A stretch of 64,000 nt of DNA, from NCBI GenBank assembly GCA_026874595.1, contig CM049312.1:31001456-31065455 (forward strand), written 5' to 3'. Origin of the DNA: Sipunculus nudus (taxonomy: Eukaryota; Annelida; Sipuncula; Golfingiida; Sipunculidae). The notes below the pieces were generated by a model that searched no databases, was not told the DNA's origin, and saw nothing but the letters and a program-made list of their open reading frames with translations. Below, piece by piece: positions 13,148 through 25,223 of the stretch. The translations under genes and the position numbers were made by a program. How positions within the stretch are numbered: position 1 is the stretch's first letter; each line of letters begins with the position of its first letter.

Positions 13148-16100
13148 CACACAAACCATAATTAACGTGCTTAAAAATTCAAAATAAAGTAACGCATGCA
13201 TAAATGATGTAAAGGACAGCTTCCTTCAGTGGTATTATAAATGTATATCAAAGGGAGATGTCGATAGAAATAAGGATGGCTCCATATTAGATATTGCGCC
13301 GGCTACACACCAAGACGCACATCGTGAGGTTGGACCGATATTAAAACGAGGGGAGTCTGTCCATAAATTGAACAGTTGCAATGTGTTCGACCGGTAAGTT
13401 GACTTATATTTGCCCTATGGCCAGTGTGTTCGCAGCCGAATCGTTATTATAATCTGGGACTGTGTTCACACTGGACACTTTTCGGACAACAGGTTATGAT
13501 TATGATTCTTCCTGAATAAAAGACTTGGTGTAAAACTTTAAATCAGTATAAAGGTTGTTATTTTTTTAATTTAAACCGTGAGGAATTGTGTCTCTGCTTC
13601 CGTCAGTCTGTTAACACATTCAACATACTATGAAAGGATAATCATGACATCTTAGAGTGTTAATATCACATACAAGGAATATGTAAATATTTGAGGTAAA
13701 CGGGACCACAATAACATTTTTTGTATGGTGAAGGGAATCTTTGTTTTCGCAATTTTGCTATTAGGGGTAATGAATTTTGTTGTTCTGTCCTACCTCGGTC
13801 TCTGAGTACGTTCTAGGTCTATATTGTAAACTTGAATAGAGAGGTGTTTAACACTAATAATTCTTTATTAATATGTGAGACCTATTTAACCGCCCATTCC
13901 TCTCGGAAACCTTTCATTTATGTCTTTCCAACTCGAAGTTTCCACCTTGTTCACTGGTGCATAAAAACATGGGGTTTCAACATAAAGCTAAGACTAACAT
14001 AAACAAATTAAATAAAAATCCCGAAAATCGGACTTAATGAAAAAACTTTTTCGAACGGCATTTTAAATCCAACATAATATTAGTTGTGAATGACGTAAGA
14101 AAATACAGTTGACAGGTGCAGTACTCGGTCAGGAGTGATGTATTAAATACGCCAGAAGCCTTGACCTGGTTGTCGACCCCATTTATGGAAAACAATTAAC
14201 TTTACTAAGCAGCTATAGACATAGGAGCGACCTTTCAACATTAAATGTCTAAAGGCCAAAAGTTTGATGATTGGGTTATTTTACTGGAGCTTTTATTTTT
14301 ATGGTGCTCCTTGATTGGGTCAGCATGATAGTTTCAAAGCTAGGATAACTACAGACTGGAGCACCATCAGCTCGTGGTTCCTCAGCGGGCCGAGAAAAAA
14401 ATTTATTTACAGCCTCTAAACAGATAAAGCTAAAGGCGTTATGGGTGATTTAGATGGTTTACCCTTTAGTTTTCCCTTTCCCCTTTGTTGCTATGAGGTA
14501 ACTGGATGGTTTCCCTTGATTCTGTGACATGTATAAAAAAAGTCAATGCAAGGCCAAGGTCTTGCGCTATTTAGAAGTGATTAGGCTCAAAATTTACATC
14601 TCTTGCATATTTTCTGTCGTGTAAAACAATAACTGCGACTGGTACAGTGTCTAATTTAACATTTGCGTCCATAAACGGATTCGTCCATCTACTATGGTAC
14701 AAATTGAAAGATATACTTGATTGATTAAAGGTACAGTGAAAATCGAATATCATGTAATTATAATTTTATTATTCAGTTTCATTTTATTATAAGCCTTTCG
14801 TATTCGAGAATGAATTTACGTAAATTAAACAACTTAATAAATATTTATACATCTATCATTTAAATATGGCATTTAAGTCGTATAATATTTATAATTCTTG
14901 CATGCTTCAATACCCGTATGTCTTAATCATTATACTAGTATCTTTAACAGAAAGTTCGTACAGTACTCCTGCAAACAAACCAGCAGGCAGACATACGGAC
15001 GGAGAGGTCTGCATGGGAACATAATCTGTGTTATCGGTAAAATATAAGATTTAGGCCTTTAATTTGTCATCCGAATATTGAATCACTGCTGACTTACTTT
15101 TGATGACGTATTTTTAAAAGAGATAGATTATATCAGTAAATTGTCATTATTAAACAATACAATTTTTTGGCCATTGTGCAATTAAACAAGAATGAAGGAA
15201 AATAAGATAAAACGCTGTGCTATGTAAATATACACAATTTCACGATTGTGTCCACCGGCACAGGATATACATATATAAAATATAATATGATATATCTCAG
15301 TTCTATTCAAACTTGGCAATTTTACCGTAGACACTCTAGTTACACCCAGGCAGGCTCAAACAAATGGAAGCTAAATCCTACAGAAAATAAAAAAGAATGG
15401 GTTGCTGCAGTTGATTTGTATGTGACTTGAGAAGTAAAGTCACCACGAAAATAGAATGTGTCTTAACGGGCAGATTCCAATCAATCATTTTATGGTTGGG
15501 CAGGTGAACCAAGCCTTGGTATTATTGGGGGTCATTTTACTTTTGTCATTAAACTCTTTATTATCTGTATTGAACAATAAAGATAAACAGGACTAGTTAA
15601 CGAAAGGCGAGAGACAACAGGTGAATAGTGATAAAAGAGGTGGACAAGAAGTAAATACTAATAACGTTAGCCGGTAAAAACAAAACCTGGCCAATACGTC
15701 ATTTAGGTGTGAATAAACCACTTATCTTATTGTGTCCCATTGATAATTACGAAATACTGTATAACCAGGATAGCACATGGCACCATTGGACTGTGATGAT
15801 TGAAATATAAAGTAACAGGCCTTTCTTTTTATTTTACCTTTTTCCATTAGAAATTTGATAAGACTTTTCCTTAAAAGACAGGTTGATCATGAAAAAGAAG
15901 GATGTTTGGAAAAGAAAACATGTATGGTATAAAAATTTATATGGATAAATGCCATTTACCATTTCTTGTGTTTTTTCACGGTGCATGTAAAGTAGGAATG
16001 ACGAAGTCTTCTTAGAATGAACATTTTAATTTCATTAACTGTTAAATAGCTTGCGCCGCCTTATATCTCATATGCATCGTCTTGATGGTTCCACTAAATC

Positions 16101-16520
16101 GTCGACTTTAAACTCTACTGTCGCTACCGCTCGAGAATGTCCGTGTCTTGTCCTAACATGCACGGAACGATGCCAAGTGTGTCCTAATTGGGTGTATGAT
16201 TGTTTTCCAAATTAACATTTTACATCTGTCTGGGTATTTCCATTATGTGGCAGATACAACAGCGCATATGCAAAATCTCTTCTAAACCTTTTTAGAATAC
16301 CTAGATTAATATTTATATTTTTTGTTCGTGCTCCAAGGTCAAATCAATTATTTCTATAACATAATAATAATATAATAATAATAATGAAACAAACGTACAT
16401 CAATGTTGCATTAACATATATTTCCACGGTCACTCAGGATGCGTCGTACTGAGTATTGTGTACATATACACATTTTATGGCCCGGCTTGACAAGCGCTCC
16501 TCTATATATTGATCACCATG
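13148..16520. other. Unannotated non-coding DNA
   Basis: Ordinary AT-rich sequence. A short (ATA)n tract lies at 16360-16385. No gene or element could be supported. Confidence 0.55.
16360..16385. repeat. Interrupted (ATA)n microsatellite
   Basis: ATAATAATAATATAATAATA-type tract with a single phase slip. Confidence 0.9.
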
Positions 16521-16524
16521 TCAT

Positions 16525-16563
16525 TCCGTCTTTCCTTCCTTCCTTCCGTACTTCCGTCCTTCC
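16525..16563. repeat. Degenerate (CCTT/CCGT)n tract
   Basis: CCTTCCTTCCTTCCGTACTT-like sequence. This tetramer style is shared with the R1 5' modules. It sits about 40 bp before a sequence that recurs on the other side of the neighbouring R1 copy. Confidence 0.85.
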
Positions 16564-16602
16564 ATCAGTGACGCTTTCTTTCGCGCGCTATATCTCAACA
16601 AG

Positions 16603-16648
16603 ATTATGGCTGATCTTTCTCAAATTACCAGGGATGATTGACACCACC
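16603..16648 (+). repeat. Left flank repeat of the inverted R1 copy
   Basis: TGATCTTTCTCA followed by a CAGGG-TGATTG-AC segment. It recurs at 17687-17735, just past the other end of the R1 copy. The pair are direct repeats of about 43 bp with several mismatches. Confidence 0.6.
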
Positions 16649-16669
16649 AATAATTAAGAAACTAATTTT

Positions 16670-17690
16670 GTCAGTCTCAAAAATTTTTCAGTCCAACCAT
16701 TATGATTTGTCTGGTTAACAGATGACTACATCATTGAAGGTCTCAAAATAGAGAAGAAAATCGAAAGTAAAAATTGGAAAAAAATACAGGTAGTGCCACC
16801 ATTTCTGCGGAAAATGAAGAAAGAGTCCATGACCAATTTTCATGCAAAGAATCATGCTGATCAATGCATTAGTTATTCACCTACTGGAGCTTATGGGTAT
16901 ATGGGTAACAGAGACATAATTTCAGGTTTCCACAGAGATATATTCATGAACCTCCTTTGATGTCAAACTAGAAGCTTCCATGTCTAGCGATAAGGAATTG
17001 TGCCATGTTAACAGTTGACAGTTTCATTGCAAGTCTTAAAAAAAAACAAAAACAAAACAAAAAATCATAAAAAAGTAAAAAAATACAGGTGGCACCACCA
17101 GTCTGCAGGAGGTGATGGAAAACCCCATGATCAATGTTCATGCACATAATATTGGTGATCAATGCAGTAGTTATTCAGATATTTGAGTTTTTGTATCAAA
17201 ATTTTGATTATTCTGCGGGGGTACTTCAAAGCCCCATAGCTCAAAGAATATTGGTAACAGAGACCTAAATTATGGTGTCCAAGATGATTATTCGAGGACC
17301 TTCCTAGATTTGAAGTGAGAAGATTTTTTAGGTCCAGTGATTACGATTTGTGCCCTGTTAATAGTTGACAGTTTCATTGCAGGTCTGATAAAAGAAAAAA
17401 AAAATCGTAACAATTTGAAAAAAATACAGATGGCGCCAACAGTCTGCAGGAAGTGATGGAACATCCCATTATCAATATTCATGCAAGGAATCATGGTGAT
17501 CAATGCAGTAGTTATTCAAATACTTGAGATTTTGTATCAAAGTTTGCATTATTCTGGGGAGTACTTTGGAGCCCCATAGTTCGAAGGATATGGGCAACAG
17601 AATTTGTGCCCTGTTAACGGACGGCCGGACAGACGACGGACAAAGGGTGATCGCTATAGCTCAGATGACTTTTAGTCAGCTCAGCTAAAA
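16670..17690 (-). repeat. R1 modular repeat, inverted copy
   Basis: Read on the minus strand, it begins TTTTAGCTGAGCTGACTAAA at 17690, then a GTCCGTCGTC tract, then units starting GTTAACAGGGCACAAAT. Internal units of about 300-340 bp recur: the markers GTGCCACCA near 16794, GTGGCACCACCAG near 17090 and ATGGCGCCAACAG near 17430 are equivalent points, each followed by CTGCRG and an ATCAATGCA(G/T)TAGTTATTC segment. The family also occurs at 58403-59855 (plus), 63725-64000 (minus) and, by its ends, 31869-34555 (plus). No terminal inverted repeats and no conserved reading frame. Frames such as those near 16968 and 17288 are shadows of the repeat unit. Confidence 0.85.
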
Positions 17691-17735
17691 CTGATTGATC
17701 TTTCTCAGGTTTACAGGGCTGATTGGTACTTATAA
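17687..17735 (+). repeat. Right flank repeat of the inverted R1 copy
   Basis: TGATTGATCTTTCTCAGG, then ACAGGGCTGATTGGTAC, matching 16603-16648. Too long and diverged for a target-site duplication. It is more likely part of an older repeat that surrounded the R1 sequence. Confidence 0.6.
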
Positions 17736-17739
17736 AGGC

Positions 17740-19765
17740 TCCAGACCTATCGAATTATAGGCCTATCGGAATTCTTATATGGCCACCACAGCACAATCAG
17801 TGATTTTGTATTGTACAAATTTCAGACATATCTTCTTTAAGATAATTTGACCAGAAGGATTGTGTCCCCTTATGCATACTGATAAATGTTTGTCATAATT
17901 TTAGACTGATTATTGACTAAACGTTTAACCCATATGTTAACTATTCCAGCACTACCAGAAAGGAAAGTTCCATATCCGACGACACCTAGTCTTTAAATGA
18001 ATTCGCTCTCAAAAAAGATTTTAGTTTCAAAATATCTGGACGAAGATTGAAACAAATCGCATGTGGTACCGTGTGGGTTGTATGGCAATTAATTTTAAAC
18101 TGTCATAACACGGTTGGATTTGTCAGACACTGTATGGCGGAAGTCTGTAGCTATTTGCGGGATCAAAGTAACTTTAAAGCACTGGGGAAAATGTCCGAAA
18201 ACTTGCAAAAACGACAGTAGTGTTCATGCCTGTGCACGATTCCTGACAGGGCATTTCTAGCGCATTGCGTACAATGAGCAACATTGAACAAGTACTTAAC
18301 TCATCTATTAAAACAAAACAGGTATTTGTTATGGTTGTCATTAGTATATAGCCACGGCGAGGTCCCTGGTGAAAAGTTTCATCTTTTGTTTCAAGTAAAT
18401 TTTTTTCCCACGGGTTACTCTTTAGAAAGCAGAAGTTGTCAAGTGCAATAATCCTCCGCAAAGACATCTCCTGTATTTGCAAGCGAAGAATCTCTTCTGT
18501 ATGACAAACTAGTTTAATTGTTAACAGTTAGGGTATGACTCCCTTGGTGAGCCACAGAAGAATGTATTTATAAGGAACCAGAGGTGAAGTGATGAAGGAA
18601 GATATGCAGTCATAAATATAAAATAACTCGAAGAACATAAATAAGAAGTTGAAGAAAATTAAAACCTCCTAAATCGAGAAAATCCACATAAATGCCTGAA
18701 TTGTCATGGTAGCATCAACTTATCTTATATGAATATGTTCCTGTATTCTTTCATCTTTTTCTCACACTTTCACAATGAGTGCATGGAATATAAAAAAAGT
18801 TCTTCATAAAAAAGCTGCGTTAAACATATGTTGTGCTCCGATGGTACCACTGTGACACGCTATGCTTCCCCGAAAACGTGAAATAGGGACCATAGGATAC
18901 ATAAGGCTACACACAAAAAATATTCTAGAGTTCCATAAAATATTGTGATAATAGCCGAAAATTTCATCTTTTTTTATTTACCTTACAGGTAAGTCCCGAT
19001 GCTTATAGGATGAGGCAAACCATATATCGTCCCGATTTCCAAAACAGCATGTTCAAAATGCCCGATATTTGCTCTATCTTGTTTCATTTTCAGATTTTCT
19101 CTCCGATGTTTTATTTTGATCCTATGTCTAAACGACAGTTACGGAGTTATAACTAGCCGCGTCAAAACCTAGGATGATAAAAATCATCATTTGGTTCTTG
19201 TTATTATCACGGACTCGAGAAAACAACTCCAGGTAATCGGAACTGGAATCGATGTTCAGAACTGGAGAAATCAGGCCCTCTCAAATCCAGTAGAAAGAAA
19301 CGTTGGCAACTAAGGTCTGTGAAATGTAAACGAACCATAGACAGGATAATTCAAACACAATATGTTCCATATTGAATTCCTTTCTGAATGTTCAAACCGG
19401 ACTGACGTTCATCTGTATGTAACTTAGTCATGTAATGGAAAAGCATTAAATAACACAAACTATTTTTAATTATATTAAATGAAATTTCTTCAAATACATC
19501 CGTTTAACTCGGGCTCGGTTTCTAAAAGCTCCTACTTGAATAAGGTGGTGTTGGAATCTAACCGACTCGGACATGGACTAGGAATAGACCCGTCTGAAAT
19601 GGACTTGAATCGGACTCGGATATTATGTGGGTTCGACCACAGCTCTGGTCGTAAATAACCTCAAAGAAAAAATAATAGTGCCACCAACAAACAATCGGAC
19701 TAACCGTCTATTGTAACCTAAAGGCAAAGGTCCTCTGAGGAAGGTTCCTTCCCAGCTTAAGACGT
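17740..19765. other. Unannotated non-coding DNA
   Basis: No gene could be supported. Around 19565-19625 the sequence repeats GACTCGGA/GGACTYGRA-like words several times, ending in GGGTTCGACCAC (a B-box-like word) at about 19630. I could not build a SINE head from it. Confidence 0.5.
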
Positions 19766-19774
19766 TGCTGACCT
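19766..19774 (+). repeat. Target-site duplication, left, MITE copy 1
   Basis: TGCTGACCT immediately before the element; an exact duplicate follows the element at 20379-20387. Confidence 0.85.
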
Positions 19775-20378
19775 TACGCTCCCGAGGCAGCGGAAATCTT
19801 GCTCTTCTAAAGAAGCAACTGATTTTCACGCTGCCAGCTTTGACCATTTATGATATATTTAGACACCAGATGGCGGTTTGTTGTCCACTGAAATAAACGT
19901 GCGTACGATGTGACAAGCAGCCAATCAGATGCCAATAAACAAACACTCGACAGGCATCCTGGCTCCGCCCATTGCCGCGCTTCAAGCGCCGTTTGATGAG
20001 TTTCCGGTCGAATTTAAATTGCTCCCTCTGCATTCTCGCATCATCGACCGATTCGATTATGACATTATGACTGTGTTAGCGTACCGGCCGAGCATCCTAT
20101 GTGCCCAAGGCCCTAAGCAAACCACGTCAGGGGCAATTCTCTCTGAGCCTGTGGCCTGTTTAGACGGTTACGCTGGGAGATGAGCTGTCACTCAAAAATA
20201 AATGAATATGATTGGCTCCGTGTATTCCTCGCTTGGCTTTGTCTTCCAGCACAAAGTTTCATCTGATTGGACAAAAATACAGTGCTCCCCTCTGGTGTTG
20301 CAAAGCAGGATACGAGGTCATAACAAACAGCGCCTTACGGAAGTAGCCCTATAGGTAAAGCGCTGTCTAAAGAGCGTA
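19775..20378 (+). mobile_element. MITE-like DNA transposon, copy 1 (604 bp)
   Basis: Non-autonomous element bounded by TACGCTC at the left and its complement GAGCGTA at the right. The terminal match continues imperfectly: left TACGCTCCCGAGGCAGCG against right-end complement TACGCTCTTTAGACAGCG, 14 of 18 identical. It is flanked by a perfect 9-bp target-site duplication. A second copy is at 39591-40175; the left 53 bp differ at one base and the right ~110 bp are also similar, while the centre aligns poorly. A subterminal hairpin pairs ACAGCGCCTTAC (20327-20338) with GTAAAGCGCTGT (20355-20366). There is no transposase frame, so it depends on another element. The 9-bp duplication would fit Mutator-like or Merlin-like elements; the terminus is not one I recognise. 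Inside lie CCAAT-type boxes and two CTCF-like words. Confidence 0.88.
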
Positions 20379-20387
20379 TGCTGACCT
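20379..20387 (+). repeat. Target-site duplication, right, MITE copy 1
   Basis: TGCTGACCT immediately after GAGCGTA, identical to 19766-19774. Confidence 0.85.
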
Positions 20388-20819
20388 TCGATTTCACATT
20401 TCCAATTACAAGCATTTATTAAGAGGAGTACGTGGTCTGTATAAGTGAAACATATAAACAGATCAGATAAGAGGAGCTATATTATTTAAATACCTCAAGG
20501 GAGGAAAGTGACCCCACGGATTACAAACATGCGATAATAGGACTGGAGGATCTTCGACAATACGTGCGAAATTTAACAAACATGTAGAAAAAAATACCAT
20601 AGCAGCACGGCATGAGATAGCATACGGTACTACCCATTATCCCCATCCATCCCACTTGTGATATATTGGAGTTGGCAAACATAATGACAAAGTGGGTGAT
20701 TCTTAAATATAAAACACTAGATGATGTTCCTGTATAAAGGGATCTTAAAAACTGTGATGTTGTTTTTCCCAACATCGATCGCACCTATGTATAGAAGCAC
20801 CTTTCTATATAGTTAACTT
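20388..20819. other. Unannotated non-coding DNA
   Basis: No gene supported. An 87-codon minus-strand frame (20521-20784) has hydrophobic stretches but no recognisable motif. Confidence 0.5.
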
Positions 20820-21290
20820 AGCCTAAGTCACATAACCGGCCGCGCTTCGATGCATTTTTTATAATCGACCGAGTAGCATGTTCCTCGCCCATTTTAAAAA
20901 TCCAGCCGACATCCGTCGATATTAGTAGATTGCGGTCTCATTAGTATGTAGGCCCGGCCGAGTCCAACGGTTTTTTTCTGTACCTTAAATGTGAAGGCGT
21001 CTGACAGGACGTTGTTGGATACACGTCCAAACCTCCTCCGAACAGCGTTAATAACTCGTCCGGGATCTACTGAATTTTATCAGCCTAAAAAACCCGCAGA
21101 CTTCAGACGATCCTTGGCTGATACAAAGCCAAACTTTCGCCGAATTTCCAGGAGTTCTCGGCGCTTCTTCACTTCGCAGTAAAGAGCGATGAGTGCCCCG
21201 TCGAGCTGTTAAAATACCGAGGAAGCTCGTCATAGTTAACAATATCCGGCCGTCCGAAGCTCGTCCGAAAAGTTTACCTTTTTTGCAAAA
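20820..21290. other. CpG-rich stretch
   Basis: I count roughly 40 CpG dinucleotides in about 470 bp, far above the surrounding AT-rich DNA. Words such as CCGGCCGCGCTTCGATG and CCGGCCGTCCGAAGCTCGTC occur. Open frames on both strands (20991-21182 plus, 21048-21242 minus) look like arginine/serine-rich translations of CpG-rich DNA rather than a protein. It could be an unmethylated regulatory patch or a young GC-rich repeat; no TATA box or initiator could be argued. Confidence 0.6.
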
Positions 21291-24200
21291 AAAAATTAAT
21301 AATAATTGAATAACAAACCGGCAGGGGCTCTATACGGTGATGCGACTGAAGCTTTATGACCCAACGAAATCGCGGGGGCACCTTAACAAGGCCGGTCACA
21401 GTGTATGTAACTCGTAAGGATTTATAGCAGCTTACGTCTGACTAGTACGCAATTAATAAGTATCGGTCTAACAACTGATATCAATCTGAACTACACTGTT
21501 GTTCTGGTTCCATAAAAAACAATACTTTATTTGTTCATAGGTATTATTCGAGGTCGAACACTTTTTTTCCATAAAGCACCTTTCTTGAATGGAATATTCA
21601 ATATCAGAAATAGCTATATAGAATATATTCGAATCTAAATTGTGTAAAGAATGCCGTCTGAAAATACAAGTAAGACAAGTTAAGAAAAAACACTCTGCAG
21701 AAGCATATTTATGCATGTCATTTGGAAACAGTGTATACTTCGTCCTTGGAAAAATCAAAGAAAATGATAAAGAAACTAGGTAAAATGGGTTGTTTTGCAT
21801 ATATGTATATGTTTAAGAAATGAGTAGAGTCGTGTCTACTATGACCTAGAGGTTCTTGAGAGAAGAGGGGAGTTTCATATTTTCACGTAATGAATCTGCG
21901 CTTATGTCATACCCTGTTCTCGTGCTTTGTACGGCTATACACTGGCAGTTCAATTTGAAAAATAACCACACGGGCCGTTCATTTAATTTACGGTGGGCGC
22001 TATGAGCTCAAGTTGCGTCATGGATACTTTCCATTAAAATCAATATAACCAGGGGAATGATAACCATTGATCAAATAAATCGTAAAGGTAGAATTTGTAT
22101 AGCCAAATGATCCTTTCCCGGGCTATGCAATGACTGTGTGGTTGATAAAACAGAAAACATTTGGTTAAGCTTGTAAAAATCATTTTGTGTTGTCAGTGTC
22201 CCTTTTACAAAAATGATTTATAAGTTTCATTAAACCGGGGATAACAAGATAAAAAGATAAAGTAAGACTTATCATTTTGTATCATGTGTCTATCGGGGAC
22301 AGGAAAACGTGGACCCGTTGGGTCCTATTGCAGAAAAAAGGGACAAGCCCGCATGGTTACGAACTCTCGGGACCCGGGAACAATGTCTGGTGGTCGATAT
22401 GGATCCAATTATTTATGTCTATTTGGAAATGGGCCAAGGTGAAGGTTAGCAATGGCGAGGTTGAGAGCACAAAACACCGATAGACCTGTGATGTTATGCT
22501 GCCGGGAATTCAATTGTGTGCAAATTGATAGCAAACTAAATTTACTGTCATGGCGCGTCTCTGCTTGAGTTCTTGGACAAACAAACAGACAGGACAATTT
22601 TTGTAGCATATAGATTAGTGCTGGCTCTTAAGGTTACACAGCATACTTTACCGTCCTCATGGTATTCAAAATTCAAATTCATCTTAAATGACAGCGGGTT
22701 GAATTTATTATCTATTCCATCGCAGTGCCGACAGAATGCAATCCTTTGGAGTGGTCGCTCTCAGTTATTGATGGATTTCTCAATATTTGTTGAATGTCGT
22801 CTGGCTACTCTGAAGGAGTTCTTCTTCTGCCGGGTACCTCCGTGTTTCATATTTATTGATATTTGGCGTTCATATCATGATTCTGTATTCTCCTAAATGA
22901 TGATATATTATATCTAAATATTGAAACGATTTTGTGAGCCCCTCATTCACTGCACAGTAATATCTCTCAGGATAACCTCGTGCACCTAAACCAAATTGAT
23001 AAAAGAATATCAGATAGGAGTTTATTTTATTGTACAATGATAATTTTATTCTGGAAAGCAAATCCTGTAGATTGTTTTTAGAAAATGAATACAAGTAAAC
23101 ATTGTAATTGTTTTTAAATACCAAAAAAGAAACGCTTAATGTTCAGGAAATAAATGTAAATATATATAAGTATATGTGATAAAGATAAGGTTCATACTTG
23201 AGTATTTTTTTATTGAAATACCGGTCTTTATATATGAGATATAACCTGATCAAAGTACTATTTACAAAGAAATATTATAAATCTTGTTTTTATTACACAT
23301 GTAAACAGTTAAACTGTTTCATTCCAAAAGAGTGAAGTTATACCCACTGTACTTATTTACTGACCAAACGTTACATATATATTTTCTCTGAAACGTTCGA
23401 GTCAACAGTAGGAAGAACAGTACTGAATGATACGTTTGACTGATAACTTTTTAACCGGCTTTTTCGCTCTAACGGTACCCAACTTGCCTAGATATCGTGA
23501 GATCAATTCGAGCGGGGATGAGATTTTGTACGGCCGGTCCCTTCCCAAATCCAACGTACTGATGTGTCAAGGATCACTTTAAACGAGTGGCAGGTGTGAT
23601 ATTTGGGAATTCCTTTTTGTTATGACCTAACAGATGGAACGAACGGAGCCTAAATTACATAAGGATAATCATATGTTGCCGACCTTTTTCGTGGTCCCAA
23701 AGTGAAGTGGCATTCTGTAGATGCTTTTTCTTAATAAATTGTGTCGCCTCCTCTTAAAAGAGTAACTGTCTACCCATGAGCTGCAATTCTGACATAACAA
23801 CCACTTGGTTTGTTGTACAGACATACCTGGTTATAAGATAGGATATTATTTATTGCCAATACGGAATTTTAAGCAACTGTTATATAAAACATGTGGTTAT
23901 TTGTCACAGCATATTAAGATTCATTATATATGAATTTCAAAGAAGTTCATTCATCTCCGACTGGAAGATGTTTAATATAAACCATTTTATATTAGTTCAG
24001 CTGATTGAAAATTATCTGAGCGGTATGGCTGGATCTGTGTCTGACTGAGCTCACGGTCTCTTTCACCATAAGATCTAGCCTCATATAATACAATATCGTC
24101 GATTCTGTGATATTCAAGTTTTAGCACCATAGAAATTAAAGTATTGTCAGTATAAATGCAGTCAATATTTAGGTTTCCCATGGATCACTTTTTATATTTT

Positions 24201-24888
24201 ATTATTTTTATAAATATATTTTATTTTTATCTTTATATTAACTGCTGCATACGTCCGGTTACACCACCTGTTATTCAAATTAACACGATGCTTTATATTT
24301 TTATTTAAAAAATGACGGACTACAGCCATCAATTTTACCATTAGAAGTGGGCCCGCTACAAGTGCTGGTACTGTCACCTGAAAAGTCATTGATATTAGTA
24401 TTTATATTTGATATAGACGTTCCTAATTTGAAAAAAAAAAATCAGCTAAATGTATGTTACATTTTCGCATTGGATCAAATAAATTTGATTAAATAACATT
24501 CAGTCACACTTTCTGTTACGTTAATAATCTTTCAGGGACATTATTGTGAAAGATGGATTTACATATTATATTACACAGTGCCTTTATTATCGTTTTATTC
24601 CTCACGAAGCTCCTAACAGGTCAAGCCTCTGGATCCAAGCCACAAGCCGCTGTTATGCCATTTCCCTAGGCTATTACCATCTTTTATTGTAGAAAACAGC
24701 TTTATTAGATTATATTCTCATCCTTCACTGTCTAACTGTTAAAAGGGTATACTCATACTATAAATGCCATATAGTATACATCAACGGCAGAAAATGTAGC
24801 ATTTCTTGTAAAGTCTTTTGAAAGAATGGTATGTATTATTGTACATATTTGGAGAAAGGTGCCAGGTAACACAAAAATGATTGGTGCT

Positions 24889-24890
<2 letters not shown>
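21291..24890. other. Unannotated non-coding DNA
   Basis: No coding exon, RNA gene or repeat boundary could be supported. A GGGTCC/GGACCC-containing patch at 22300-22380 has small inverted repeats. A weak B-box-like ATTCGAGCGGG lies at about 23507. Confidence 0.5.

Positions 24891-24891
<1 letters not shown>

Positions 24892-24924
<33 letters not shown>
24892..24924. repeat. (TA)n microsatellite
   Basis: About 16 uninterrupted TA units. The open frame across it is a Tyr-Ile artefact. Confidence 0.97.
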
Positions 24925-24928
<4 letters not shown>

Positions 24929-25223
24929 ATAGTTTTCCATCACAAACGTATGAGAGATGGAAAAATAATACTCAGACTCTCATTAAAGGCGTAACCTACC
25001 AGAACCTACAAGCCTATTTTTTTTTTAATGGCGCACTACGTTCAAGGTCCTATTTGTTAATATTCAATGTAACATAGAATGAATATTGCTTACAATTACG
25101 GCGGGAACATTTCGTGAATGGCATCAGCTCTTATATAACGGGTAACTAATTTAAGTTCAATTTATTTCTGGGCTACTTACGGTTGGTTCTTGCTATATTT
25201 TATATTTAAAAAAAACACTGCAG

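Noticed and set aside
20991-21242. Arg/Ser-rich frames on both strands of the CpG-rich patch
   Set aside because: CpG-rich DNA produces such frames on both strands; no domain, start context or splice sites.
23465-23525. tRNA-like words around ATTCGAGCGGG
   Set aside because: The B-box match is partial, no A box lies at a proper distance and no cloverleaf forms.
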